This document shows, in pieces, positions 22,949 to 34,659 of a stretch of 64,000 nucleotides of DNA. The stretch comes from Ephydatia muelleri (Eukaryota; Porifera; Demospongiae; Spongillida; Spongillidae). The notes under the pieces were generated by a model. It saw only the letters and a list, made by a program, of their open reading frames with translations, was not told the origin of the DNA and ran no database searches. The stretch lies in contig JABACO010000024.1 of assembly GCA_013339895.1 (NCBI GenBank), forward strand, positions 3,029,675 through 3,093,674. Direction: 5' to 3'. The position numbers and the translations under genes were made by a program. The number at the start of each line of letters is the position of its first letter. The stretch's first letter is position 1.

Positions 22949-24674
22949 CTGTCAGCAAATATCAATAAGTGATAACAATAACTCATGCATACTATGTTGC
23001 CATGGCAGCATGCCTGTGTGCCTTCTGAGTAGGTCCTTCTTCGTGCAGCTGGTGAGGAGGTTGCTGTGGCGCCATCGGCGTTGTCCCTAACGTGGTGAAC
23101 TAAATGCAGTGTACACATAAATAATTAATCGACGTAAACATCGATAAATTGTACACATCTTTCTCATGTGCTTTAAGCTAACCATGGCACACCCATGCAC
23201 TATATATATGCGTAGTACTTACTTGCCGGTGTTCACCCGCGGGCGAATCTTGCTCGCATCACTGTATTGGGAGATTGTAAATGTCATGTGTAGACTCCAT
23301 GTTTGTATGAATGTTGTTTTGAGGAGGGCAACACAATTCGCTGACAGGACGACAAGCGGATTCCAGACAATGAATGGACCCCTCAACGTGCATACGTAAA
23401 TGAGTTAACACCCACATTTTGTTGAACATGGTACGATGGCTAGATTGAGTTGGTATAAATCTTCCGATCGAACTCGTGTAGTAAGGGCGCTTGAGACGGG
23501 TTCCAAATAGTAATACGCCCCCTTGTGCAGTGGAATTCGCGCGCTCTTTCTCCTTGTACGTACATGCACGTACACGGAATAACATTCATATAACAGCTTA
23601 TACCATTTTTGAGCGTACACAGGAAACGTGCATTCTACGCGAACAACTCATGCGAAGCCAGTGCAATTATGTACATGGACGCATGCACACGCCTTAATAT
23701 GCAGAGATCTTATACGCGGGGGATGGTGGGTGTGTCGCTGGCAATGTGCATCTTTGTATGGCAAGCATGTTTCGATTGTCCACAACAGTGCTTCGATACA
23801 AGCTATGCGGTGTGTGTGCCCTCAACTCACAACGCTGGTCCGCTCTTGGGAAAGAAGGGAACGTGTCTGGAACAGAGTAAAGACTTGCTGCCTCTTGACG
23901 GACTAGTTGTTTTGCGAGTCTCCATGACTACACTACGGAACACGCGGATGGGGCTAATCTCATGCAGCCCCGCCCATCCTTTGAAGTGTTGACTGATGCA
24001 TGCAATACGAGAACATGATCCTGGCCGTATCCAGCTGGTTGCACTCATGTAACAGCACTGATTTAAAAGAAAATCATATGCAATCAAACTTATGCCCTGA
24101 TCAAGACTTTGCTCACGATGTTGGTAGTGTTGCGCGACTAATACTTACTGACGAGCAATGCATGCAGGCCGGCTAATACAGCATGCACAGATGAGATGTG
24201 GTCAGCTGGCACCTGAAAAAAGCCGGCCGGGACAACACTACACGTACAATATGCACGCAGATATAGTGTACGAAAAGCGAGGCCACATACATGTTTCGAC
24301 TGCCAATTTTTTGAAGCAATGAAGTAACTTCAAGTTTGCCATCAGTGATACGAGATAATTAATTCACATGCATGCCGTAAAGGTATACTATTCAAACGGG
24401 CTTCAGAATAGATTCGGATACACTTGTCAAGTCGTTGATATAAACTATTTGCTTTCCATCTTTCATCTGCCGAACATGATTGAAGTGAGATTTGTATGTC
24501 AGTCCGAAGTGCAAACAACTTGAATGGCTTGAAGCCCATTGGTCGTAGTTATTTTTGTGTGCGTAGCTAATTAATACTAAAAATATATTCCAATGACTTT
24601 TTATCTAACCTTAATTAACTTTGTTAATAATCATCGCACCCCGCCTCCTCCGCAATATTATCTTCACTGCCGTA
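22949..24674. other. Region between two divergent genes, no confirmed exon
   Basis: The stretch probably holds the 5' exons and promoter of the minus-strand Ser-rich gene and the promoter of the plus-strand adaptor gene. Peptide-like minus-strand sequence near 23015-23100 lacks a clear donor site. No TATA box or other regulatory site could be assigned with confidence. Confidence 0.35.
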
Positions 24675-24797
24675 ATGTCAGACGACGAAGAAGTATTCTA
24701 CAGCCTTCGACCGCAGACGGAGTTGCCGTTTTCGTTTCGGAGCAGGCAAGAGCGGTTTTGAAAACCTGTGTGGGAACCTATATCGTTATGTGTGTGT

Positions 24798-24834
<37 letters not shown>

Positions 24835-27800
24835 GTTTGTATGTATGTGTGTGTGTTGTGTGTGTGCGTGTGTGTGTGTGTTTTCGTTTGTATGTATGTG
24901 TGTGTGTGTTGTGTGTGTCAGCGTGTGCGTATGTGAAGCACTGTGGGTATACGAGGTACACTGTACAAGTACGATGCGTGCTATTTTACCCTAAACGAGT
25001 CAACGCGTTCGGTTGTTGAAAGTGAATATGTGGCTGCGGGGAGGTTGCGGCGAAGTCTCGTGCACCCACCTTCAAGATAAACCAGCGGCCTTTAGACAGC
25101 TGGGGCATTGCACTGGTATTGCACTCCTGCCTTGCAGTTTACTCATATCTGTACTGAACACGTCATATGAGTTGAATTAACACCTTGGTAGCTTGTTGAT
25201 TTCATTAATCAATATTAGTGACTCATTCGATGCAATGAAAACACACACAATTCAGAGATTGAGTGAGATGGAGGAGATGAATGAGTTTGACCATTCTGTA
25301 ATACATGTATGAGCATCGAGATGTGATAATTGTTTTGCCTATACCCATACCGTGTGGTTCCACCCATATGACCTGCTATATCCTGTACGCATGTGACCTA
25401 CCATGTGACCTCTATGTGACATCCATGTGACCCACCATGTGACCTTCATGTCACCTGGCATGTGACCTTCATGTGACCCGGCATGTGACCTGGCATGTGA
25501 TCTGCTCTTAGAATGGCACCAGCTGCAGGGAGAGGCATGTCTCCACGGTCCCCAGCTCCTCCCCAGACCCTGGAGGAGGTGTGTCAGGAGACGAGGGGCA
25601 TCAGTTCCCAGCTGCAGGAGAACAACGTCACATTGCAGAGGAGGATAGAGGAGCTCAGAGAGGTGTGTGCACGAGGACTGCAGCACAAGGCGCTGGAGGA
25701 ATGGAAATCTCAGGTATGTACCAGTGAAACGCTTTGCAGACTAAAGTGCTGTGCATGTAAAGGAAGGTGGAGCAATAGCATGGTGTCCCATAAAACACAC
25801 ACCCAAATATGGACATGCATTCATGTGCATGGGGACTGGGAGGGTGCATGGGGACTGGGAGGGTGCATGGGGACTGGGAGGGTGCATTGTCTTGTTTGCT
25901 AATGGAGTTTAACAATGTACAGGGATGGGGAGGAGGAACGTTTTTTTAATTGCGAGATATGGAGGGACTGGGGAGGAGTGTGGATGATGATCGATCATCA
26001 TGATACAGCATTGATAGTGCACATTAAAGCCAAGTGTTCTTGTGATATGTGCGTGCACATTGACTTGCAGTGCTCTGAGCTCCAGAAGCAAGTTGAGAAG
26101 TTGAAAAGAGAGAACAAGGAGCTCCAAATGAAGCACATTGCCACCCAGTCCCTCTCACCAGGGCAGAGCATCCGTCCTGGCTCATGGATAGAACAGAAGT
26201 TACAAGCACGCCTGAACCAGGCTTTAAAGGTGACATAGCACAGATGTGGGTGAGGGTTAGAGGTGAGGTTGGGTGAGCAGAGGTGAGGATGGGTGAGCAG
26301 AGGTGAGGATGGGTGAGCAGAGGTGAGGGTTAGAGGTGAGGGTGGATGATCAAAGGCTAGGATGGGTGATCAGAGGTGAGGGTTAGAGGTGAGGGTGGAT
26401 GATCAAAGGCTAGGGTGGGTGATCAGAGGTGAGGGTGGGTGAGCAGAGGTGAGGGTTAGAGGTGAGGGTGGATGATCAAAGGCGTAGGTGGGTGATCAGA
26501 GGTGAGGGTTAGAGGTGAGGGTGGGTGAGCAGAGGTGAGGGCACATACATGGGCATTTGCACTGCAAATCGATAAGAAAGAACATGTAGGACGGATTTAA
26601 ATGCTAGGGGATGGTGGTCACCTTTAAAAACATCTATGCTTACCCCGCCCACACATCTGTGCTCACCACACACCCCACTTCTATATTGACTCCACCCCCT
26701 CATCTATGCTGATGACACTTCCTCACTTTGTCCAAAGGAGAAAGATGCCATTTTATCAGAGAAACTGGAATTGGAAAAAGTGAGCGTTTCTGAGTTTTCC
26801 CCTTTGCATTGCTGCATGTGTTTGACTAATAGCTGTACTGTTGTTATTCACTTGTGCATAGACGATAAATTATCGTTATCTTAAATGACAAGCATTTCCT
26901 TTACCATTAGGAGAAGCAGTCACTGCAAAGTCAGCTGGAAGAGCTTAAAATGGTTGGCTTTAAAATATACGCGTGATCTACCTTTGAGTTCCACATTTTA
27001 TGTTTTTCGTCTCGAACTGAAAAACTAGACTGCAACTAGTTTGGCAGAAAAGCACATTACAGAGGAGCTAAGCCCTCGTATTCTAGAACTAGAATCAACA
27101 AACCAATTACTACAGACACAACTATGCACTGAAAGAGAGCAGCAGAGAGAGAGTTTCAAAGAGTGAGCACCAATTAGAATAAACTCAATCTGGCAGCCAG
27201 CGTCATACAGTTGCACTTTTGTTCTGCCATTTTCAGTTGCACAGAACAATTATCTGCTGTGAGACAAGAGCTAGTTTCCAGTGAACAGAATGCAAAATGG
27301 TTGTCAAATCAACTCGGTGAAGTTCAAGCCGAGTTAGCCACCTATAAGACCAAGTATCAAGATGATCAAAAAATGTGAGCAGATACTTTTAATTTCTATT
27401 CTTTATATCGAACCTCCTGTTACAGGCATAAGGTTGAGCTGGATTCATTGCAAGCAGATCTGGCCACTAGCACGGCCCATGTGCAAGACCTTCAACAAAA
27501 GTGAGGGTGTCTGATAGGGCATATGTTCACTTACCAGATTGTGTGTGTTTTTTTTTTAATTACTTGTTTTAGGCATCAGAAAGAGCTTCAAGAACTACAG
27601 GCCAAGCTAGACACCTCACAAGCCAGCCAACAAGGCCTTCGTGAACAGTGGGTTCTATTAAAAAGAATGTTTTGTTACGTTCCTTGCATGCAGGTATGAG
27701 AAACAACTGGATACAGCGCTTGCCACATCTTGGGATAAGGAGCAGCAGTTGCACTCTGAGTTAGTGATATTGCACACTGCTAATTTGTATGCATCCTCCA

Positions 27801-29280
27801 TCCTTGCGTCCTCCATCCTTGCACCCTCCATCCTTGCATCCTCCATCCTTGCACCCTCCATCCTTGCAGCTACAAGAAAGAGCTTGAAGAGAAACAGAAA
27901 GAACTGGAAATAACCATGAAGGAATTGTAAACACTTGTATTTTTTGTTTACATGAGAGTGCATAGTGATGGTTTCTTGTTCCCACGTATAATGAGGTCTC
28001 AACAACAATTGGCTACTGTAGCCGTGAACAGTGAAAGGGAGGCCCTGGCTAATGAGATTTCTGAACTTAATGAGGTAAGAAAGATGTTACAAAATCCATG
28101 CCTGTGTTCTCTAGAATCTTTATAACACATAGTTCTCCTCTACTGTATTCCAAGTACAGTATTCACATTTCCTAATTAATAACTATTTACTGTGGTTTCA
28201 CTTTCCTTCATTTGTAACACTCATGCATAGGTTTATACGTGTACCATACAAGCAGTCTTGCATTAGCACAACACATCGCTGGTTTGCATTGGAATCAGTT
28301 ATGATGATCTGTGTTTGGAATAGAGATAATTAGAGTGCAATTTGCTGATGTGGTGCTTGCATGTGGCCTTTGCAGGAGCTAAAGGTCAGAGAAGACCAGC
28401 TACACAGGGCTGGGGAAGAGACGGAGCACATGAGGGAGTTGGAGGCAGAAGTGGTTGAACTGAAGGCAATAAGAACACAACTGTCACAAGATGTTGCGTT
28501 GCACTATGCGCAGGAACAGCGACTAAGAGAAAAGGTTGTAGAGCTCCAGACACACATAAATGAACAGCAGCGGCAGGTTAGGTATTACACTGTATACAGT
28601 AGGTAAAGGCTTTATTTGGGAAATTGTATCCAATGTATAGTCTGAGCACCATCACCTCCCCACTCTTCTCCACCTGTCTCATTCCATACCACCATCGATC
28701 CCCTCCCCTCCCCTCCCCTCCCCTCCCCTCCCCTCCCCTCCCCTCCCCTCCCCTCCCCTCCCCTCCCCTCCCCTCCCCTCCCCTCCCCTCCCCTCCCCTC
28801 CCCTCCCCTCCCCTCCCCTCCCCTCCCCTCCCCTCCCCTCCCCTCCCTCCCCTCCCCTCCCCTCCCCTCCCCTCCCCTCCCCTCCCCTCCCCTCCCCTCC
28901 CCTCCCCTCCCCTCCCCTCCCCTCCCCTCCCCTCCCCTCCCCTCCCCTCCCCTCCCTCCCCTCCCCTCCCCTCCCCTCCCCTCCCCTCCCCATCCCCTCC
29001 CCTCCCCTCCCCTCCCCTCTACCCGTAGATGGTGACAGAAATGGAGCAAGAGGAGCAGGCATTCAACATGCCTCCACCTGTGGCCACGCCCAGGGACCCA
29101 GCTGTTGTGTATAGGGCTAGGGACCATGGCAACGTATGGACTGCAGGCCCCTCCTTTGTGGTCCACCCACATAGTGGGTCTGGTCATTGTCCGATCTGTG
29201 GTAGGAGTGGCTTTCTTACAATAGCCGATTTGGAGTTACACTCTGCAAAGTGTACAGACTTTGAACAAACAGACAAATAA
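24675..29280 (+). CDS. NEMO/optineurin-like ubiquitin-binding coiled-coil adaptor
   Basis: Fourteen exons: 24675-24754, 25512-25713, 26071-26229, 26738-26779, 26911-26972, 27040-27162, 27237-27374, 27426-27500, 27573-27647, 27694-27759, 27870-27926, 27996-28074, 28376-28576 and 29029-29280. They sum to 1611 bp, an exact multiple of three, with all phases matching (536 residues). Nearly the whole protein is coiled coil. Near residue 440 the sequence [16 protein letters not shown] resembles the UBAN segment of NEMO and optineurin, whose core is built on AER-x2-REK. The C-terminus has CPIC-x14-H-x3-C with hydrophobic spacing like their terminal zinc finger. By family, it would bind Met1- or Lys63-linked ubiquitin and scaffold kinase or autophagy signalling in the cytoplasm. 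UBAN is divergent, so another coiled-coil family such as CEP55 remains possible. The donor of exon 1 (GTTTTG) is weak. Confidence 0.7.
24791..24925 (+). repeat. Compound (TG)n repeat in intron 1
   Basis: Blocks of TG dinucleotides alternate with a longer word, TTTTCGTTTGTATGTATG, repeated twice. It lies just after exon 1 of the adaptor gene. Confidence 0.9.
25379..25505 (+). repeat. CATGTGACC minisatellite at the 3' end of intron 1
   Basis: Degenerate tandem units of about 15 bp centred on CATGTGACCT run up to within a few bases of the splice acceptor of exon 2. Confidence 0.8.
26232..26545 (+). repeat. GGTGAGGGT minisatellite in intron 3
   Basis: Tandem and higher-order repeats of GGTGAGGGTTAGA, GGTGGGTGATCAGA and related units begin at the donor site of exon 3 and fill half the intron. 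Many units contain GGTGAG, which resembles a 5' splice site. Confidence 0.85.
27785..27866 (+). repeat. CATCCTTGCACCCTC minisatellite adjoining a splice acceptor
   Basis: Five or so 15-bp units end in the functional acceptor of exon 11. Only the last unit reads CCTTGCAG; the others read CCTTGCAC, CCTTGCAT or CCTTGCGT. Confidence 0.85.
28699..29019 (+). repeat. (CCCCT)n array, ~320 bp, in the last intron
   Basis: A nearly pure CCCCT pentanucleotide array with three small interruptions (near 28845, 28955 and 28991). It lies immediately upstream of the acceptor CCCGTAG of the last exon. The complementary strand is a GGGGA array, open in several frames but not a gene. Confidence 0.97.
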
Positions 29281-29281
29281 A
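29276..29281 (+). promoter_or_regulatory. Poly(A) signal overlapping the stop codon
   Basis: AATAAA occupies 29276-29281 and contains the TAA stop of the adaptor gene. If used, the 3' UTR would be extremely short. No other AATAAA was noticed immediately downstream. Confidence 0.4.
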
Positions 29282-29900
29282 TCATTTATGAATATCATTG
29301 AGCATCATCACAGTTGCAGGAGTCACCTGTACGCAGTGCAGGGAGCTCCAGAAGCAAATTACCCTGGGGCATCCTCATCCTGCGTGTTCTTGTGTCTGTT
29401 TGTAGTTTGTAGTCATAGTATCTAGCTATGACTGTAACTTTAGAAAGGGCTTGCTCCACGGCATGAGTTATACACCAGAAAAGAAATCATGCATGAAGTC
29501 ACTTACTCGACCGGCCGGATAAATACATTTTTGTAGTAAAATATCACATGCAGGAAAAGAATTTATGAGCTAGAGGATTAAATCACTGCGTGATTGAACA
29601 TTAATGACCGATCACATAATGATTCCAAAACGATTTTATGGTCGTATTGTAATTTTCCCACTACACAAGTAGCCCGAAAAAAGACTCGTGTGTACTGAAC
29701 GATATTACATCCATAACCGTGAACTCTTCCGTGAATACGTGTACATATATAATATGGTGACTTATTATAAGCGTTTCAGGAAATAATACAATTATGGTGA
29801 AAAAGAGGTACTTATTATAAGCGTTCGCGGTTACATGTTCAAACACTTACACGGGCGGCTGATTTTTATTTCGATGGGGGCGGATAATTTACAGATATGT
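29282..29900. other. Intergenic, AT-rich, nothing recognised
   Basis: There is no coding-like frame. A short direct repeat, ACTTATTATAAGCG, occurs near 29760 and 29811. Confidence 0.5.
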
Positions 29901-30072
29901 ATGTTACGGCCCGATTTAAAACTTTTGACCCGGTCGACCCAATTTAAAGCCGGTTAACCCGTTTTAATGCCGGTCGACCGGCTTTAAAACGGGTTAATTA
30001 GTTTCACGTGGCTAAAATTTTTTGGAAGTGTGCGTTTCGCCGTTTAGTGTTTTTTTGGCCTTTGGCTATGAC

Positions 30073-33000
30073 ATGGAGCTCGATAGAAAGAAAGAGTTTA
30101 GAACCTTTCTTGCCGAGAAGTTTCCCTCCGTTAAAAGAGGAACTATTGGGATTTTCTATAAAGAATTTGGAGACAAAATCAAAGCGGCAATAAAAGACCC
30201 ATCGTCCGCGGACAAGAACATGCGCTTCTTTGTAAAGAAAAAAGGATTTCAGATTCTGAACATCCCTAGTCTAGGAGCTCGCGATGTTCTTGTCATTCCA
30301 GTAAAAGAGCAGGTAAAGTCTCACAAAAGTAGCCATTCATCGCACGAAATGTATAAGTTGTATAGTGTTATAGAACTAGTAGCGTTGAAATGGAGACAAA
30401 TGTATCGTTTAGTTTATAGGATTTGGTGGAGGACAATACCGCTCTTGATAAGTACAGAAGGGTAGCCCATGTTGAAGAATTTTACGACATCATTCGTGAC
30501 GTCCATGAAAAGGAACTGCTACATGGCGGGTACAAGAAGACGTTCGATAAGGTACAGAGTGTTGTTGCCTACGTGTCTTGTTACTGAATATGAATGGGAA
30601 TGGTTGAGCTCAGTTGCAGAGTTTGTATCACGGGATTCCAAGAAGCGTGGTAGAAAAATTTGTATCTTTGTGCCCATCATGTCAGCTTCGGAAACCCCAG
30701 CTATCAACTCCTCCTCTAAAGCCAATTATTGCAAATGGATTTTTTTGCAGATTGCAAGTAAGCAGAATTGTTCTTACATTATGTTGCAATCCTTTTGTAA
30801 AATCTGACGGCCTTTATGTGTGGTGATTTTTAAAGTTGCATTGTTCTATATAAAGCCCTTCAGTCTATTTTGTTGTGTCATTGTTACAGTATTTTTTAAT
30901 CTCATTTGGGGAGCTAGTTTCATCACGTGTAGCACCCTGTAGAACAAATAGCCAGCCTGTGGCCAGTTGTCTACTTAAAGTGTTTAATTTCGTTTTGCAG
31001 ATTGATCTTATAGATATGAGGCACCTACTGCATGGAAATAACAAATGGATACTGCACTGTGTGGACCACTGGTCTAAGTTTAATTTTGCATATGCTTTGG
31101 ATGCTTCAAATGTTGCAGGTATTCTAAATACCCATATATTCCCTTATTATGGAGTGCCTCGCATTTTACATTCTGACAATGGCCGAGAATTTGTGAATAT
31201 GGTAACTGTTGACTTGCTAAAGTGTTGGAACTCCAATATTCAGTTGGTTAGTGGTCGTCCTAGACACCCTCAGAGTGAGGGATTAGTTGAAAGGGCACAT
31301 CAAACCATCCACAAAAAGATGGCAGCTGAGATTAGTGCAAGTGGAATGAAGACACTGCCTTGGAGTGATTGGCTACCTCGTATAGTTTGTAAGTTGGATT
31401 TTATTGGTTTAGTTCAAATTTTACTTTAAAAGATTTAAGTACAAAATTTTATCCTCAGATGCAATGAATATTCAAGTCCATGATACTACAGGAGCATCTC
31501 CGTATGAACTTGTGTTTGGTCAAAAAGCTCGTACTGTCATCTTTCCAACACAGCAAAATGCAATTGTGTTAGAGGAAGACTTGGCCGATGAAGGGATTGA
31601 TGTGGGCATTTCATCAGAGCAAGCAACAGTCATTAGCACATCGCGCAGCACCAAGCATTTCGATCAGAAGAGGATGCAAATACAGACGTAGAGCAAGATG
31701 CCCAGTGCTCGATGAGCTCTTCACATCAAGGATCTGCAACACAGAATGTCATTGATGAAGCCGAAGACACCTTGCATGCTGAAGTTAGCGCAGCAGAAAG
31801 TGAGACGATTGAAAGGGAGGTACTGGAAAAGAATGACAACGAACTCAATGGAAATGAACTCAAGTGCAATGGAAAGAGGAAATGCTTACGAGAAGATGCA
31901 CTGTCCACATCGCTGAAGCATAAAAAGGTCAAACTATTTTGGCTTTTTTTAGATCAGTGTTTGATGTTTCTTTATTTTTTTAGATCAGAATCAAAGCTGA
32001 CAGAAAGTACCTTTCTTCTGCCAAGAAGATGGCAGAAGGATACAACAAACAACACAGCACATTGTCATTTGTGATTGGTGAAAGTGTGTCAGTTAGAATT
32101 CCCCGTATCGATCGAGCTAGTTCAGACCTATCTCTCTTGCCTTGTGTTGTTGTTGAAATTGTCGGAGGAGACCAGAGCCTTTACAGATTGAGGTGCACAT
32201 AGTATCTAAATTGTGTTACTATGTGTATTACCTTGTAAATGCCTTATATTATGTTTTTAAATTCAGGTGCCAAGATGGGGTTTTGAATGTCTGCTACACT
32301 GCTGGAGAACTAGAGAAATTCAATGGATCTGTTGTATGCACAGAGAAGAAATGGCAAAATCAGCGTTTTATCTCATTAAGAGAAGCTGCTAGAAAACAAG
32401 CACCTTGGAACCATTTTGTGAGCAATGCTTGCAAGTGCAAAACCGGCTGTCTCAATCGAAAATGTCAGTGTGTACGAAAAAACATTAGCTGCAGCACCTA
32501 CTGCCACAAATCTGCATCATGTTCCAACTGTCCAAGGTATTTTTAAAAATTGATTAACTGTACCATGTAACCTTGTGTTTCAGCAGTGTGACAGGCAGCA
32601 GTATTGAAGTTGTCCCGACAGCTTGTCATGAAGATTTCGATCCTTGGAGCAAATTTAGTGCCGATGTTGGAGGTAAGTATAAAATGTGATTACATTCAGT
32701 ATCTCATTTGTCTGTACGTGATGAAATTTCAGGTAGTAAGGTACTGAAAGATCAACTGCTCTCGTCACAGATTTTGTATTTATGGCAATCAGGAAGTACT
32801 ATGTATGACCGCAGTTGCAGGGAGGATGAGGACTTAGATGTAAGCGTCTTGTATGTATAGTTGTAATGCATTGATTACACAACCGACCTTCACCAATGCA
32901 GCTTTCAGCATATTTGTCAGGCCCAACAGAGTATGGACTTCACGTAAATGCTAATGTATCATTTTGGCTTGAATCTCGAAGTTATGATAAAAAGCCATCA

Positions 33001-34133
33001 CTTGTGCAAGCGTTAGGATTTGTCATAGTAACTGAAGAGATACACAAAGAGTTTGATGCTTTTGTTACATCCATGCCATTACTTTCCAAAGGCTGCTACT
33101 TCCAGTGTGGTCCATTACTGCAGTACTGGAATATGCACATGAGGCCTATTTCCGCCAGTGTTGTAAGTTTTGTTTGCAGATGAATACCTCTACCTTCATT
33201 ATTCGGAAGTGGACGATCTGTGTGAATGGGTTTTGAATGCAAGAGAGGCATTTGAGAAACATACGCAATCTGCAGAATACCCTTTTGAACATCCTGTGGA
33301 GTCTGAGTCGGAGGAGAAGGGCATAATTACCAAGCGCAAATGCAGCTCAAGGACACCAAAGCTCTGGATGACGTGTGGTGAATTGAAGTTGTATGAAGCA
33401 GACAGGTATTTCATGAGAAACAATATGCTTGCATGTAATGATTTTGATATCTTCATTTTTTGTTCATGCAGAGTTGTTCTTGAAAGCAACCAATCCTGGC
33501 TGAATGACAATATCATCAATGCTGCCCAAACCCTCCTTAAAACCAAGTATGGTACACCGGGTCTCCAGAATACACTCCTGACCACTGCACTCCAGGGTTG
33601 TGTAGTAGGTGGAGAAGAGTTTGTGCAAGTGTTGCATTCTGTATCTACCATCGGTTGTCCCTACTCGACCGTCAACATTTATGACAGCATGTGTTGCACT
33701 CTACCTCATTCAACACAAAAGATGATATGTGCACTTCTTGTGTCCCATGAACCAAACGTAACACTACGGTTCATTGACGTTGATAGGCAGAAAAATGCAA
33801 ATGACTGCGGTCTTTATGCATTAGCATTTGCATCAACTCTCTGTTCTGGAAAGGACCCACGACATATAACATTTTCTAAGACTGATCTAAGGAAGCATTT
33901 GTTGCAGTGCTTAATGCAAAATGACCATTTCCTGGTGAGAAGTTAAGAAGGAAGAAGATGGTGAAGGAGACAATGATACAATATTCTGCACATGTCGGAG
34001 TACAGAGGATGTTAACATGGTGGAATGCGACATTTGCAAGGAATGGTTTCATCAAAGTTGTATTACAGTCCCTCAAAATGTTTGGGAGAAGCTTTCAGCA
34101 CCGTGGATGTGTATTTCATGCAAGGAAAAGTAA
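30073..34133 (+). pseudogene. Integrase-like transposase with CXC-like, Ulp1-like and PHD domains, frameshifted
   Basis: Exons by eye are at about 30073-30312, 30420-30551, 30620-30757, 31001-31388, 31459-31927, 31984-32192, 32267-32536, 32587-32672, 32734-32839, 32902-33405 and 33472-34133. An HHCC-like zinc finger includes YHGIP and CPSCQ. The DDE core has DLIDM, HSDNGREF and QSEGLVER. A Cys-rich segment (CKCKTGCLNRKCQC) resembles a CXC domain. The Ulp1-like region has YDSM and NANDCGLYALAFA, so Asp, Gln and Cys are present. The expected His-Trp motif seems deleted between VLHS and VSTIGCP. A PHD finger (CTC, CDIC, WFH, CISC) ends at TAA 34133. Frame changes near 31650-31690, 33160-33175 and 33945 suggest an inactive copy, unless they are assembly errors. 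Confidence 0.7.
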
Positions 34134-34344
34134 CCCGCATGCTTGTCACCATCTCTGATGTCATGAACCTGTGACTTATATATTTTGTTCTATTTATCAG
34201 TTGGCATTCAATGGTATTGATATTTATTTGCTTTCTACTTTGGAGGCTGATGCTGTTATGCAAGTGATTTCAAATAATTATATATGGTTATAATTATAAG
34301 ATTTGAATGTACATGTGTACAGCTAGAATCGGAGGCTGTAATCT

Positions 34345-34521
34345 GGTTGACCGGTTTTTTAAACCGGTCGACCCGTTTTAAAGCCGGTCGACCCGCTTTA
34401 AAGCGGGTCAATTTTGCATATGGGTTTTAAAGGCGGTTGACCGGCTTTAAAGCCGGTCGACCGGCTTTAAAACGGGCGGCCGGCTTTAAAGCGGGTCAGG
34501 TTTTAAATCGGGTCGTAACAT
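34345..34521. repeat. Sub-terminal GGTCGACC/TTTAAA palindrome array
   Basis: Alternating words of the form ACCGGTCGACC and GGCTTTAAAGCC occur about every 14-20 bases, each self-complementary. A shorter array of the same words is at 29925-30000, inside the opposite end. They may be transposase binding sites. Confidence 0.8.
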
Positions 34522-34659
34522 GTACATGTACGCAGCACCGCAGCGGAATTCGAATGTATGTGTACGGCACAACACTAGTCACAGCTGCTGAATGACTTTT
34601 CGTATATTTTCGTCTTTCTCCGTCTATTCTTCCGTCTATCTCCGTATATCCCATGCACG

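Larger units (their letters stand above)
29901..34521 (+). mobile_element. Gypsy-integrase-like DNA transposon (Ginger-type), 4.6 kb
   Basis: Inverted termini share ATGTTACG followed by a purine and CCCGATTTAAAAC, at 29901-29922 and in reverse at 34500-34521. Both ends continue with dense arrays of GGTCGACC and TTTAAA palindromes (29925-30000 and 34345-34500). Between them is one plus-strand multi-exon transposase gene with integrase, Cys-rich, Ulp1-like and PHD domains. No reverse transcriptase or gag is present, so it is a cut-and-paste element. A clean target-site duplication was not identified. Confidence 0.75.

Noticed and set aside
28612-29187. Long Gly/Glu/Arg- or Ser/Pro/Leu-repeat frames across the CCCCT array
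   Set aside because: The pentanucleotide array is free of stops in several frames on both strands. The exon chain of the adaptor gene places it in an intron.
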